NCBI RefSeq assembly: GCF_020400725.1
Contig: NZ_JAINVG010000053.1
Span: forward strand, 1 to 51,273
DNA: 51,273 nt
DNA from: Streptomyces sp. NK15101
GTDB taxonomy: Bacteria; Actinomycetota; Actinomycetes; Streptomycetales; Streptomycetaceae
Direction: 5' to 3'
The notes below the pieces were generated by a model, which did no database searches, was not told the origin of the DNA, and saw nothing but the letters and a program-made list of their open reading frames with translations. Made by a program: the position numbers and the translations under genes. Below, one piece after another: positions 26,046-33,712 of the stretch. The stretch's first letter is position 1; every line of letters begins with the position of its first letter.

Positions 26046-27020
26046 ATGAGCGCTGGAGCGGTCGCCGTCGTCCTCGTCCCCGACGAACGGGGCGGACTCT
26101 CGCCGTGGGACCTGTACGAGCTGTCCACGGTCTCCATGGTCTTCGGGGTGCCGTACACCGACCTGACCGACCCCTGGTACGACCTGCGGGTCTGCGGTCC
26201 CGCCCCGCACGCCACGCACGGCCTCGACGGGCTCGTCGGCGCGGGCACGGTCATCGTGCCGTCGGTGCCGGACGCGGTGGCCGAGGGCCGCCTGGAGCTC
26301 CCCTCCGACCTCGTCGCGGCGCTGCGGGAGGCCGCCGCCTCGGGGGCCCGCATGGTCTCGATGTGCACCGGCGCCTTCGCGCTCGCGGCGGCCGGCGTGC
26401 TGGACGGCCACCGGGCCGTCGTCCACCGGAACTACGCGCCCGCACTGGCCGCCCTGCACCCGCGGGTCACCGTCGACGCCTCGGTGCTCTACACCGACGA
26501 GGGACACGTGCTCACCGGGGCGGGCGCCGCCGCCGGACTGGACCTGTGCCTGCATCTCGTGCGCAGGGACCTGGGCGCCGGGGTGGCGGGCGAGCTGGCC
26601 CGGCGGCTGGTCGTCCCGGCGCACCGCCCGGGCGGGCAGCCGCAGTTCGTCGAGGCGCCGGTGCCGCCGAGCGACGAGGACAGCCTGGGACCGGTGCTCC
26701 ACTGGGCCCTCGAGCACCTGCGCGAGCCCCTGTCGGTGGACGACCTGGCCCGTCGGGCCCGGATGAGCCCGCGCACCTTCCACCGCAGGGTGCGCGAGGC
26801 CCACGGCACCACCCCGCTGCAGTGGCTGCTCGAGCAGCGGGTGGCGCGGGCACAGACGCTCCTCGAGTCGACGGACCTGCCCGTGGAGCGGATCGGCGAG
26901 GAGAGCGGGCTCGGCTCGGCCGCCAACCTCCGCCGCCACTTCACCCGCGCGGTCGGGCTCTCCCCGACCGCGTACCGGGAGGGGTTCAGGCCTTCGGGGC
27001 CACCTTCGAGAGGCCGTTGA
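26046..27020 (+). CDS. GlxA-family transcriptional regulator (DJ-1/PfpI domain + AraC HTH)
   Basis: 324 aa. The N-terminal DJ-1/PfpI-like domain (AVVLVPDERGGLSPWDLYEL, with the nucleophile-elbow segment MVSMCTGAFALAAAGVLDG) is joined to an AraC HTH domain (LSVDDLARRARMSPRTFHRR and LPVERIGEESGLGSAANLRRHF). Its orientation, back to back with the imine-reductase-like gene, suggests it controls that gene. Its 3' end overlaps the convergent menJ-like gene by 35 nt, with no terminator between them. Confidence 0.9.
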   Translation: MSAGAVAVVLVPDERGGLSPWDLYELSTVSMVFGVPYTDLTDPWYDLRVCGPAPHATHGLDGLVGAGTVIVPSVPDAVAEGRLELPSDLVAALREAAASGARMVSMCTGAFALAAAGVLDGHRAVVHRNYAPALAALHPRVTVDASVLYTDEGHVLTGAGAAAGLDLCLHLVRRDLGAGVAGELARRLVVPAHRPGGQPQFVEAPVPPSDEDSLGPVLHWALEHLREPLSVDDLARRARMSPRTFHRRVREAHGTTPLQWLLEQRVARAQTLLESTDLPVERIGEESGLGSAANLRRHFTRAVGLSPTAYREGFRPSGPPSRGR

Positions 27021-28272
27021 TGATGCGGTCCATGGCGTCGCCGCCCGTCGGGTCGGTGAGGTTCGCCAGCATCTTGAGGGTGAACTTCATCAGCAGCGGG
27101 TGGGTCAGACCGCGCTGGGTCGCGAGCTTCATGATCTTCGGGTTGCCGATGAGCTTCACGAACGCGCGGCCCAGCGTGTAGTAGCCGCCGTAGGTGTCCT
27201 TGAGGACCTGGGGGTAGTTCCGCAGGGCCAGCTCGCGCTGCGCGGGCGTCGCGCGCGCGTGCGCCTGGACGATGACGTCGGCCGCGATCTGGCCCGACTC
27301 CATGGCGTACGCGATGCCCTCGCCGTTGAACGGGTTGACCAGGCCGCCCGCGTCGCCGACCAGCAGCAGGCCCTTGGTGTAGTGCGGCTGGCGGTTGAAG
27401 GCCATCGGCAGGGCCGCGCCGCGGATCGGCTGCGTCATGTTCTCCGGGGTGTAGCCCCACTCCTCCGGCATGGAGGCGCACCAGGCCTTGAGGACCTCGC
27501 GCCAGTCCAGCTCCCGGAACGCCTTCGAGGAGTTGAGGATGCCGAGGCCGACGTTGGACGTGCCGTCGCCCATCGGGAAGATCCAGCCGTAGCCCGGCAG
27601 GAGGCGGTCCTGCGGGCCGCGCCGGTCCCACAGCTCCAGCCAGGACTCCAGGTAGTCGTCGTCGTGGCGGGGGCTGGTGAAGTACGTCCGGACCGCCACG
27701 CCCATCGGCCGGTCCTCGCGCCGGTGCAGGCCCATGGCGAGCGAGAGCCGGGTGGAGTTGCCGTCGGCGGCGACGACGAGCGGGGCGTGGAAGGTGACCT
27801 CGCGCTTCTCCTCGCCCAGCTTCGCGTGGACACCGGTGATCCGGCCCGTACGGTCGTCGATGATCGGCGCGCCGACGTTGCAGCGCTCGTACAGCCGGGC
27901 GCCGGCCTTCTGCGCCTGGCGGGCGAGCTGCTCGTCGAAGTCGTCGCGCTTGCGGACGAGTCCGTAGTCCGGGTACGAGGCGAGCTCCGGCCAGTCGAGC
28001 TCCAGGCGGACGCCGCCGCCGATGATCCGCAGGCCCCTGTTCCGCAGCCAGCCGGCCTCTTCGGAGATGTCGATGCCCATGGCGACGAGCTGCTTGGTGG
28101 CGCGCGGAGTGAGGCCGTCGCCGCAGACCTTCTCGCGGGGGAACGCGGTCTTCTCCAGGAGCAGGACGTCGAGTCCGGCCTTGGCCAGGTAGTACGCGGT
28201 GGTGGAGCCGGCCGGGCCCGCCCCGACGACGATCACGTCTGCGGTGTGCTCGGAGAGGGGCTGCTCGGTCAC
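26986..28272 (-). CDS. menJ: Geranylgeranyl reductase family flavoprotein, probably menaquinone reductase MenJ
   Basis: 428 aa. FAD-binding GAGPAG (17-22) in VIVVGAGPAGSTTAYYL, the family motif FPREKVCGDGLTPRA, the middle FAD segment AADGNSTRLSLAMGL, and GDAGGLVNPFNGEGIAYAMES near the C-terminus. The family saturates isoprenoid chains; MenJ of mycobacteria reduces a menaquinone tail unit, and Streptomyces has partly saturated menaquinones. Standing next to menG supports that role, but archaeal-lipid-type or chlorophyll-type substrates cannot be excluded from sequence alone. GTG at 28272 has GGGAG 7 nt upstream. Confidence 0.85.
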   Translation of the reverse strand: MTEQPLSEHTADVIVVGAGPAGSTTAYYLAKAGLDVLLLEKTAFPREKVCGDGLTPRATKQLVAMGIDISEEAGWLRNRGLRIIGGGVRLELDWPELASYPDYGLVRKRDDFDEQLARQAQKAGARLYERCNVGAPIIDDRTGRITGVHAKLGEEKREVTFHAPLVVAADGNSTRLSLAMGLHRREDRPMGVAVRTYFTSPRHDDDYLESWLELWDRRGPQDRLLPGYGWIFPMGDGTSNVGLGILNSSKAFRELDWREVLKAWCASMPEEWGYTPENMTQPIRGAALPMAFNRQPHYTKGLLLVGDAGGLVNPFNGEGIAYAMESGQIAADVIVQAHARATPAQRELALRNYPQVLKDTYGGYYTLGRAFVKLIGNPKIMKLATQRGLTHPLLMKFTLKMLANLTDPTGGDAMDRIINGLSKVAPKA

Positions 28273-28566
28273 GGCGGAACTCCCGAAAGGTCGGCGAAGA
28301 GGTCGTAGGGAAGTCTAGGGCGGGCGGCGCGGGCCGGACCGGAGGGGCGGTCCCGGCTCTTCGGGGTCCGCGCCGCCGAGGGCCGGTGGTCCGCGCCGAG
28401 GCCGCCGGGGGGCCGCGGACGGCGGCTCCGGGAGCCCGTGGTCCCGATCGTCCGGCGGCCGGGACCGCGCCGCGCCGGCACGGGTGCTCGGCCTGCCTGC
28501 TCGGCCCCGTACTCGGTCTCCGCGCCCGGCCCCGTACTCGGTCAGCTCGCCCCGGGCTCGGGGCGG
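28273..28566 (-). other. Spacer between menG and menJ with a 16-bp direct repeat
   Basis: 294 nt, same-strand genes on both sides. It holds an exact direct repeat CGGCCCCGTACTCGGT at 28502-28517 and 28527-28542 (25-nt period), a short hairpin GGACCG/CGGTCC near 28335, and otherwise GC-rich sequence without coding character. No clear promoter was recognised. Confidence 0.5.
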
Positions 28567-29262
28567 CTACTGCGCCTTGAAGCCGCGGTGCAGGGCGACG
28601 ATGCCGCCGGACAGGTTCCGCCAGGCGACCTTCGACCAGCCGGCCTTCTGGAGGAGGCCCGCGAGGGTGGGCTGGTCCGGCCAGGACTGGATGGACTCGG
28701 CGAGGTACACGTACGCGTCGGGGTTGGACGAGACCGCGCGGGCCACCGGCGGCAGCGCCCGCATCAGGTACTCCTCGTACACCGTGCGGAACGGCGCCCA
28801 GGTGGGGTGCGAGAACTCGCAGATGACGACCCGGCCGCCGGGCTTCGTCACCCGGTACAGCTCGCGGAGCGCCTGCTCGGTGTCCTGGATGTTCCGCAGC
28901 CCGAAGGAGATGGTGACCGCGTCGAAGACGTCGTCGCGGAAGGGCAGCTTCGTGCCGTCGCCGGCCGTGAACGGCATCCACGGGTGGTTCTTCTTGCCGA
29001 CCCGGAGCATCCCGAGGGAGAAGTCGCACGGCACGACGTACGCCCCCGCGCGGGCGAACGGCTGCGAGGAGGTGGCCGTGCCGGCCGCGAGGTCGAGGAT
29101 CCTCTGCGCGGGGCGCGCGTCCACCGCCTTGGCGACCTCCTTGCGCCAGCGCCGGTCCTGGCCGAGCGAGAGCACGTCGTTGGTCAGGTCGTAGTTGGCC
29201 GCCACGTCGTCGAACATCGAGGCGACTTCGTGCGGCTGCTTGTCCAGGGATGCTCGGGTCAC
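28567..29262 (-). CDS. menG: Demethylmenaquinone methyltransferase
   Basis: 231 aa. SAM-dependent C-methylation, the last step of menaquinone synthesis. Seen: MFDDVAANYDLTNDVLSLGQ, motif I LDLAAGTAT (56-64), PCDFSLGMLRVG, the UbiE/MenG signature ISFGLRNIQDTEQALRELYR and GGRVVICEFSHPTW. GTG at 29262 (VTRASLDKQPHEV) is taken as start because the conserved protein begins there; an open frame runs further upstream through low-complexity Ala/Arg encoded by the minisatellite. Confidence 0.95.
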   Translation of the reverse strand: MTRASLDKQPHEVASMFDDVAANYDLTNDVLSLGQDRRWRKEVAKAVDARPAQRILDLAAGTATSSQPFARAGAYVVPCDFSLGMLRVGKKNHPWMPFTAGDGTKLPFRDDVFDAVTISFGLRNIQDTEQALRELYRVTKPGGRVVICEFSHPTWAPFRTVYEEYLMRALPPVARAVSSNPDAYVYLAESIQSWPDQPTLAGLLQKAGWSKVAWRNLSGGIVALHRGFKAQ

Positions 29263-29365
29263 TGGCGTTCGGCCTCGCAAGATCGGGTGCGGACGGATCC
29301 ACCCATTCTGGCAGGCGGGTCCCGGCCGCCCGGAGCGGGCCCGCCGGGCGGCCCGTGCGGCTGAT

Positions 29366-29410
29366 GCGGCACGGGCGGCACGGGCGGCACGGGCGGCACG
29401 GGCGGCACGA
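29366..29410. repeat. 9-bp minisatellite, five copies
   Basis: GCGGCACGG is repeated head to tail at 29366, 29375, 29384, 29393 and 29402 (the last ends A instead of G). It lies in the 230-nt spacer upstream of menG and of the decayed sigma gene. Nothing else was recognised in that spacer. Confidence 0.9.
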
Positions 29411-29492
29411 TTTCCCGGAACTCCTTTCAATCTTTCCGGGCCGGGCGTGCTCAAGGACGGTCGAGCACGACTGCGCGGCGAGAAGGGGTGCG

Positions 29493-29860
29493 ATGGCGAT
29501 GGAGTTGCGGACGGAGACGGAGACGGACGTCGGGGCGGGCCTCGGGTTCGAGGAGTTCGCCCGGGCCGCCCAGACGCGGCTGTACCGGACGGCGTACCTG
29601 CTCTGCGGCGACGCCGAGCCCGCCCGGCACCGGCCCCCGACCACGCCGACCTGCGGGTGACCCTGCTCGGCGCGCTCGCCGAACTCCCGCCCCGGGCACG
29701 GGCGATGGTCGTGCTGCGCTACTGGGAGGACCAGAGCGTGGCCTCCGTGGCGGCCCTGCTGCGGTGCAGCGAGGCCACCGTCAAGAGCCAGTGCTCCCGT
29801 TCGCTCGCCCGACTCCGCGTACGCCTGGCCGATGCCGGGCTCTCGATCACGGAAAGCTGA
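29493..29860 (+). pseudogene. Remnant of a SigE-family RNA polymerase sigma factor with internal deletion and frameshift
   Basis: From an ATG at 29493 behind GAGAAGGGG, the first frame reads a sigma region 2 start (FEEFARAAQTRLYRTAYLLCGD) and stops at 29660. A second frame, open to 29860, has the end of such a protein: PDHADLRVTLLGALAELPPRARAMVVLRYWEDQSVASVAALL, then CSEATVKSQCSRSLARLR, a full region 4 with its HTH. In intact members these parts are joined by about 50-60 residues (rest of region 2 and linker), missing here. The junction near 29625-29640 is both shortened and out of frame. The recognition domain alone might still be made, but no start serves it. Confidence 0.8.
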
Positions 29861-29867
29861 GGCCACG

Positions 29868-30345
29868 GTGGGGAACAACGACGACACCGCCCTGCTGCGC
29901 GACGCCATGGGCCGGACGACGGACGGTCTGCCGCCGCTGCCCCGACCTCGTACCGCTCGCGGTGCGCGAGGGGCGCAGGCGCCGGGCCCGCTCCCGGCTC
30001 GCGGTCGGTACGGCCGCCCTCGCCGTGGTCACGGCGGGTGCCCTCGGCCTCACGTTGCTGCCGGGGACCGATTCCGGTGTCCCGATGCCCGCCGCCTGGA
30101 CCGTCCGCGAGACGCGGCTGACGGGGGCCGACTGGATCCGCCGCGAGAGCTACCAGAAGGACGTGGCCCAGGTGCTGAAGCAGCAGCTGCCGCCGAAGGT
30201 CACCCGCGTCCGGCCGGTGGGCGACGGCGGCGACCGGGTGAGCGAGTACCTGATCGAGGCGGGCGACCCGCCCCCGGCGGGCCCTGACGGACCTACCGCC
30301 GTCGCGGCCTTCAGCGGGCCCGGTAGACCAGCCGGCCGTCGATGA
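29868..30345 (+). pseudogene. Frameshifted and truncated partner of the sigma factor (membrane/secreted protein)
   Basis: GTG at 29868 behind GAGG opens TALLRDAMGRTTDGLPPLP in one frame; the natural continuation, DLVPLAVREGRRRRARSRLA and the hydrophobic segment VGTAALAVVTAGALGLTLLPG, is in the +1 frame. The shift lies in the CCCC run near 29940. The extracytoplasmic part stops early (EYLIEAGDPPPAGPDGPT) and the frame then runs into the 3' end of the gene on the other strand. This layout, a short cytoplasmic part with one TM helix right behind a SigE-family gene, is the usual partner arrangement. Both genes look dead. Confidence 0.7.
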
Positions 30346-30910
30346 CCGTCGCCACGCAGGTCGACGCGCCCCGGCGGACCAGGGTGGCCGGGTCGGGGAC
30401 GTCGAAGACGGCGAAGCGGGCCGGTCCGCCGGGGGCGGGGCGCGGCAGCAGGATCAACGGCACCGGGGAGAGGGACGGGGGGCCCGGGAGGGTGTCGGGA
30501 CGGCGGCCGGTCGCGAGGCCGGCGCGGCGGACCGCGTCGGCGGCGGCACGGGTGCGGAGTTCGCCCGCCACCGCGACCGTGCCGTGGGCCAGCATCCGCT
30601 GGACGCCCCGGCGGGCGCTGGCGCCGAGGCGGGCCGGGTCGGCGCGGAAGAGCTCCGCCGCCCGCTCCCCCGTGATCGGCTCGGTGCCGAACTCGTCGGC
30701 CTCGCGCGGATCCGGGTGGTAGGTCCGCTCCAGGAGCTCGGGGGCGTACGGGTTGAGCAGGCCGGGCAGCAGGATGCCCGGCCAGCGGCGGAGGCGCGCG
30801 TCCTGGTGCGCCTCCGCCAGTTCCTCGTACGGGCCGACGGCGGCGATCCGGGGACCGTCGACGAGGACGGCCAGCTCCGGGGAGGCTTCGGCGGCGTGGA
30901 GGGTCGGCAC
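30311..30910 (-). CDS. Reduced amidohydrolase-like (imidazolonepropionase-like) protein lacking the metal-binding HxH
   Basis: 199 aa, about half the length of an active amidohydrolase. The N-terminal beta-sandwich pattern (LAVLVDGPRIAAVGPYEEL) and the entry to the barrel are present, but the position usually PGxxNxHxH reads LPGLLNPYAPELLE, with no His. A helix pair follows (RRGVQRMLAHGTVAVAGEL), then the chain jumps to the C-terminal strand FAVFDVPDPATLV and STCVATVIDGRLVYRA. GTG at 30910 is 7 nt past the mqnC stop, so the two are one transcript. Deaminases of this fold act on aminodeoxyfutalosine in the same pathway, so a descendant with lost chemistry is one possibility; a plain decay product is another. 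Confidence 0.7.
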   Translation of the reverse strand: MPTLHAAEASPELAVLVDGPRIAAVGPYEELAEAHQDARLRRWPGILLPGLLNPYAPELLERTYHPDPREADEFGTEPITGERAAELFRADPARLGASARRGVQRMLAHGTVAVAGELRTRAAADAVRRAGLATGRRPDTLPGPPSLSPVPLILLPRPAPGGPARFAVFDVPDPATLVRRGASTCVATVIDGRLVYRAR

Positions 30911-30917
30911 CGGCGGA

Positions 30918-32117
30918 TCAGTTGGCGTCGAGGAGCTTCAGCTCCGGGTGCGCCGTGCCGCCCTCGATGGCCACGGACGAGATGTGCGAGGCGACGCGGT
31001 CGTCGACCGGGTCGTTCGCCGGGTCGTCGTGGACGACGAGGTGCTCGTACGTCGTGGCGCGCTGCGCCGGGACGCGGCCCGCCTTGCGGATCAGGTCGAT
31101 GATCTCCAGGCGGTTCGAGCGGTGCTTGGCACCGGCCGAGGAGACGACGTTCTCCTCCAGCATGATCGAGCCGAGGTCGTCGGCGCCGTAGTGCAGGGAC
31201 AGCTGGCCGACCTCCTTGCCGGTGGTCAGCCAGGAGCCCTGGATGTGGGCGACGTTGTCGAGGAAGAGCCGCGCGATGGCGATCATGCGCAGGTACTCGA
31301 AGAGCGTGGCCTGCGTGCGGCCCTTGAGGTGGTTGTTCTCGGGCTGGTACGTGTACGGGATGAAGGCCCGGAAGCCGCCCGTCCGGTCCTGCACGTCACG
31401 GATCATGCGCAGGTGCTCGATCCGCTCGGCGTTGGTCTCGCCGGTGCCCATCAGCATGGTGGAGGTGGACTCGACGCCCAGCTTGTGGGCGATCTCCATG
31501 ATCTCCAGCCAGCGCTCGCCGCTCTCCTTGAGCGGGGCGATGGCCTTGCGCGGCCGCTCGGGGAGCAGCTCGGCGCCGGCGCCCGCGAAGGAGTCGAGAC
31601 CGGCGGCGTGGATGCGGGTGATCGCCTCCTCGACGGAGACCCCGGAGATGCGGGCCATGTGCTCGACCTCGGAGGCGCCGAGGGAGTGGATGACCAGCTG
31701 CGGGAAGTCCTTCTTGATGGCGGCGAAGTGCTTCTCGTAGTACTCGACGCCGTAGTCCGGGTGGTGGCCGCCCTGGAACATGATCTGCGTGCCGCCGAGC
31801 TCCACGGTCTCCGCGCAGCGGCGCAGGATGTCGTCGAGGTCCCGGGTCCAGCCCTTCGCTGTGTCCTTCGGGGCGGCGTAGAACGCGCAGAACTTGCACG
31901 CCGTCACGCAGACGTTCGTGTAGTTGATGTTCCGCTCGATGATGTACGTCGCGATGTGCTCGGTCCCCGCGTACCGGCGGCGGCGCACCGCGTCGGCGGC
32001 GGCGCCCAGCGCGTGCAGCGGCGCCGAGCGGTAGAGGTCGAGCGCCTCCTCGGGGGTGATCCGGCCACCCGCGGCGGCGCGGTCGAGAACGGACTGGAGT
32101 TCGGCCTTCTCGGTCAC
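30918..32117 (-). CDS. mqnC: Cyclic dehypoxanthinyl futalosine synthase (radical SAM)
   Basis: 399 aa. Cyclises dehypoxanthinyl futalosine in the futalosine route to menaquinone. The radical SAM CxxxCxxC is Cys70, Cys74, Cys77 (NVCVTACKFCAFY), with GGHHPDYGVEYYE, SLGASEVEHMA, GAGAELLPERPRKAI, MLMGTGETNAERIEHL and LSLHYGADDLGSIMLEENVVS characteristic of MqnC/MqnE, the last segments favouring MqnC. GTG at 32117 follows AAAGGGA. It is upstream of the reduced amidohydrolase gene and shares a strand with mqnA, 461 nt away. Confidence 0.93.
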   Translation of the reverse strand: MTEKAELQSVLDRAAAGGRITPEEALDLYRSAPLHALGAAADAVRRRRYAGTEHIATYIIERNINYTNVCVTACKFCAFYAAPKDTAKGWTRDLDDILRRCAETVELGGTQIMFQGGHHPDYGVEYYEKHFAAIKKDFPQLVIHSLGASEVEHMARISGVSVEEAITRIHAAGLDSFAGAGAELLPERPRKAIAPLKESGERWLEIMEIAHKLGVESTSTMLMGTGETNAERIEHLRMIRDVQDRTGGFRAFIPYTYQPENNHLKGRTQATLFEYLRMIAIARLFLDNVAHIQGSWLTTGKEVGQLSLHYGADDLGSIMLEENVVSSAGAKHRSNRLEIIDLIRKAGRVPAQRATTYEHLVVHDDPANDPVDDRVASHISSVAIEGGTAHPELKLLDAN

Positions 32118-32578
32118 CGGGTGCGTCCCTTTCGGAGGGGTTGTGAAAGACCGAACCAGCCTACGCCAGCGCTCCTCGCGACTTCCGCAGGGTGCGGGGT
32201 CGGCGCAGCGGGCGTACGGGGAGGGTGATCCGCGGGCGGTCGACGGGGAGACCTGCGGGCGGTCGACGGGTGGTCCGCAGACGATCCGCGGGTGATCCTC
32301 GGACGATCCGCGGGTGAGAGAACGGCGAGTGGAGAGCGGGGGTCCGGCGAATATCCGGTGAATTCCGGGTGCCTCGCGGGCGCGTCTCATTACCGGCGGT
32401 CCGGAGAAGCCGTCCGGGGATCCGGGTGTGTCGCGGGCGTGCCGCATTACCGGCGGTCCGGTGACGGCGGTCCGGAGAGAGCGGCCGTATTCCCGGTTCC
32501 GCCCGGAAAGGCGCGGCCGGCGCGCCGGGCGGTGCACCGGTATTTCTCTCCCGCCCCTTATCCGTGCGGCTCCGCCGC
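32118..32578 (-). repeat. Repeat-rich spacer between mqnA and mqnC
   Basis: Three sets of direct repeats follow each other. GCGGGCGGTCGACGGG occurs at 32232-32247 and 32255-32270 (23-nt period). GACGATCCGCGGGTGA occurs at 32280-32295 and 32302-32317 (22-nt period). A longer imperfect repeat of about 41 nt with a 57-nt period starts at 32364 and 32421; its best-kept part is CATTACCGGCGGTCCGG (32388-32404 and 32445-32461). No gene, promoter or terminator was confidently seen. The minus-strand frame in line with mqnC has no stop here, but lacks family similarity. Confidence 0.7.
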
Positions 32579-33451
32579 TTATCGCGCCGGGGGCGGCAGG
32601 AGTTCCACCGCGACGTCCGCCGGGAAGCCGGTCGTGGGGCCGGTGCGGCGGGCGAACTCCCGTACGCCCGCGAGCTGCTCGGGGCCGAAACGGAAGTCGA
32701 GCGTGCGGAAGTACCGCTCCAGGAGTTCGGCGTCGAAGGTCTCCCAGCGGGCGGCCTGCTCGGCGACCTTGGCGACCTCTTCGAGGGAGAGGTCGCGCGA
32801 GGCCAGGAACGCCTGGTGCACCTCGCGGACGGTCTCCGGCTCGCGCGCCAGGAAGTCCTTGCGCGCCGCCCACACGGCGAAGACGAACGGCAGGCCCGTC
32901 CACTCCTTCCACATGAGCCCCAGGTCGTGGACCTGGAGGCCGAGCCGGGGCGCGTCGTGCAGGGAGGCCCGGAGCGCGGCGTCGCCGATGAGGACGGCCG
33001 CCTCCGCCTCCTGCATCATCAGGCCGAGGTCCGGCGGGCAGGTGTAGTAGTCGGGCTCGACCCCGTACTGCTCGGCCAGGAGCAGCTGGGCGAGGCGCAC
33101 GGAGGTGCGGGAGGTGGAGCCGAGGGCCACGCGCGCGCGGTCGAGCTCCTCCAGGGGCCGCTGGGAGACGATCACGCAGGACATGACGGGCCCGTCGCAG
33201 CCGACGGCGATGTCCGGGAGCGCCACCAGGTCGCCCGCGTTGCGGAGGTACTCGACGAGGGTGATGGGCCCGATGTCGAGATCGCCCCGGACGAGCCGCT
33301 CGCTGAGCTTCTCCGGCGTGTCCTTGGTGAGCTCGAGATCGAGGAGCGTTCCGGTCCTGGCGAGGCCCCAGTAGAGAGGAAGGCAGTTCAGGAACTGGAT
33401 GTGCCCGACGCGGGGCCGGCTGCGCTGCTGGTCGTCGGTTGCTTTGTCCAC
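32579..33451 (-). CDS. mqnA: Chorismate dehydratase
   Basis: 290 aa. Converts chorismate to 3-enolpyruvylbenzoate, first step of the futalosine route to menaquinone. Periplasmic-binding-protein fold with VGHIQFLNCLPLYWGL, the ligand-binding SxTS-type segment GSTSRTSVRLAQLLL, AAVLIGDAAL and DLGLMWKEWTGLPFVFAVWAAR, all typical of MqnA. GTG at 33451; the ribosome site is weak. The intrinsic order mqnA-mqnC on one strand suggests shared transcription unless the repeat spacer prevents it. Confidence 0.93.
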   Translation of the reverse strand: MDKATDDQQRSRPRVGHIQFLNCLPLYWGLARTGTLLDLELTKDTPEKLSERLVRGDLDIGPITLVEYLRNAGDLVALPDIAVGCDGPVMSCVIVSQRPLEELDRARVALGSTSRTSVRLAQLLLAEQYGVEPDYYTCPPDLGLMMQEAEAAVLIGDAALRASLHDAPRLGLQVHDLGLMWKEWTGLPFVFAVWAARKDFLAREPETVREVHQAFLASRDLSLEEVAKVAEQAARWETFDAELLERYFRTLDFRFGPEQLAGVREFARRTGPTTGFPADVAVELLPPPAR

Positions 33452-33575
33452 ATCGCGAGGCTAGACCCGTCTCGCGGTGTGGGCATCGGCGGGGCACGCG
33501 CGTCAGCACACGGAACGGAATCAAACATGCGGGTGACGTGATCTTTCCCTCTACCGCCGAGAGCGTCCTGCGTGC

Positions 33576-33581
33576 TACGCT
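33576..33581 (+). promoter_or_regulatory. Candidate -10 box of the cold-shock gene
   Basis: TACGCT, a TANNNT match 131 nt before the csp ATG. It would give a leader of about 125 nt. The -35 position has no good match. Confidence 0.4.
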
Positions 33582-33618
33582 CGACGCAAGTTGCAGTTTG
33601 GTTTCCCTTGCAGTACAG

Positions 33619-33658
33619 AGCCTGCGGAGCATGTGACCCGCAGGCTTTTGTAGTTTTC
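33619..33658 (+). terminator. U-tract intrinsic terminator inside the cold-shock leader (attenuator candidate)
   Basis: AGCCTGCGG (33619-33627) pairs perfectly with CCGCAGGCT (33638-33646) around a 10-nt loop, and is followed by TTTTGTAGTTTT (33646-33657). On this strand no gene lies upstream, mqnA being transcribed away, so the hairpin can only act on the csp transcript, about 55 nt before its ATG. A T-rich tail like this is rare in Streptomyces. TTGCAG occurs at 33591, 33608 and 33667 around it. Confidence 0.7.
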
Positions 33659-33712
33659 AGACTTGTTTGCAGGTTCTGGAGCAGGGCGACCCTTTGGCCC
33701 ATAGGAGGGCTC

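Noticed and set aside
28502..28542. Attachment site or transposon footprint from the CGGCCCCGTACTCGGT repeat
   Set aside because: Only 16 bp with a 25-nt period, and no integrase, tRNA or insertion genes nearby; more likely slippage.
29366..29410. CRISPR array
   Set aside because: Units are 9 bp and directly adjacent, without spacers: a minisatellite.
29266..29454. N-terminal extension of MenG reading Ala-Arg repeats
   Set aside because: Encoded by the minisatellite; the conserved protein starts at the GTG at 29262 with an acceptable ribosome site.
32232..32461. CRISPR-like direct repeats
   Set aside because: Different repeat families, two copies each, with no regular unique spacers and no cas genes.
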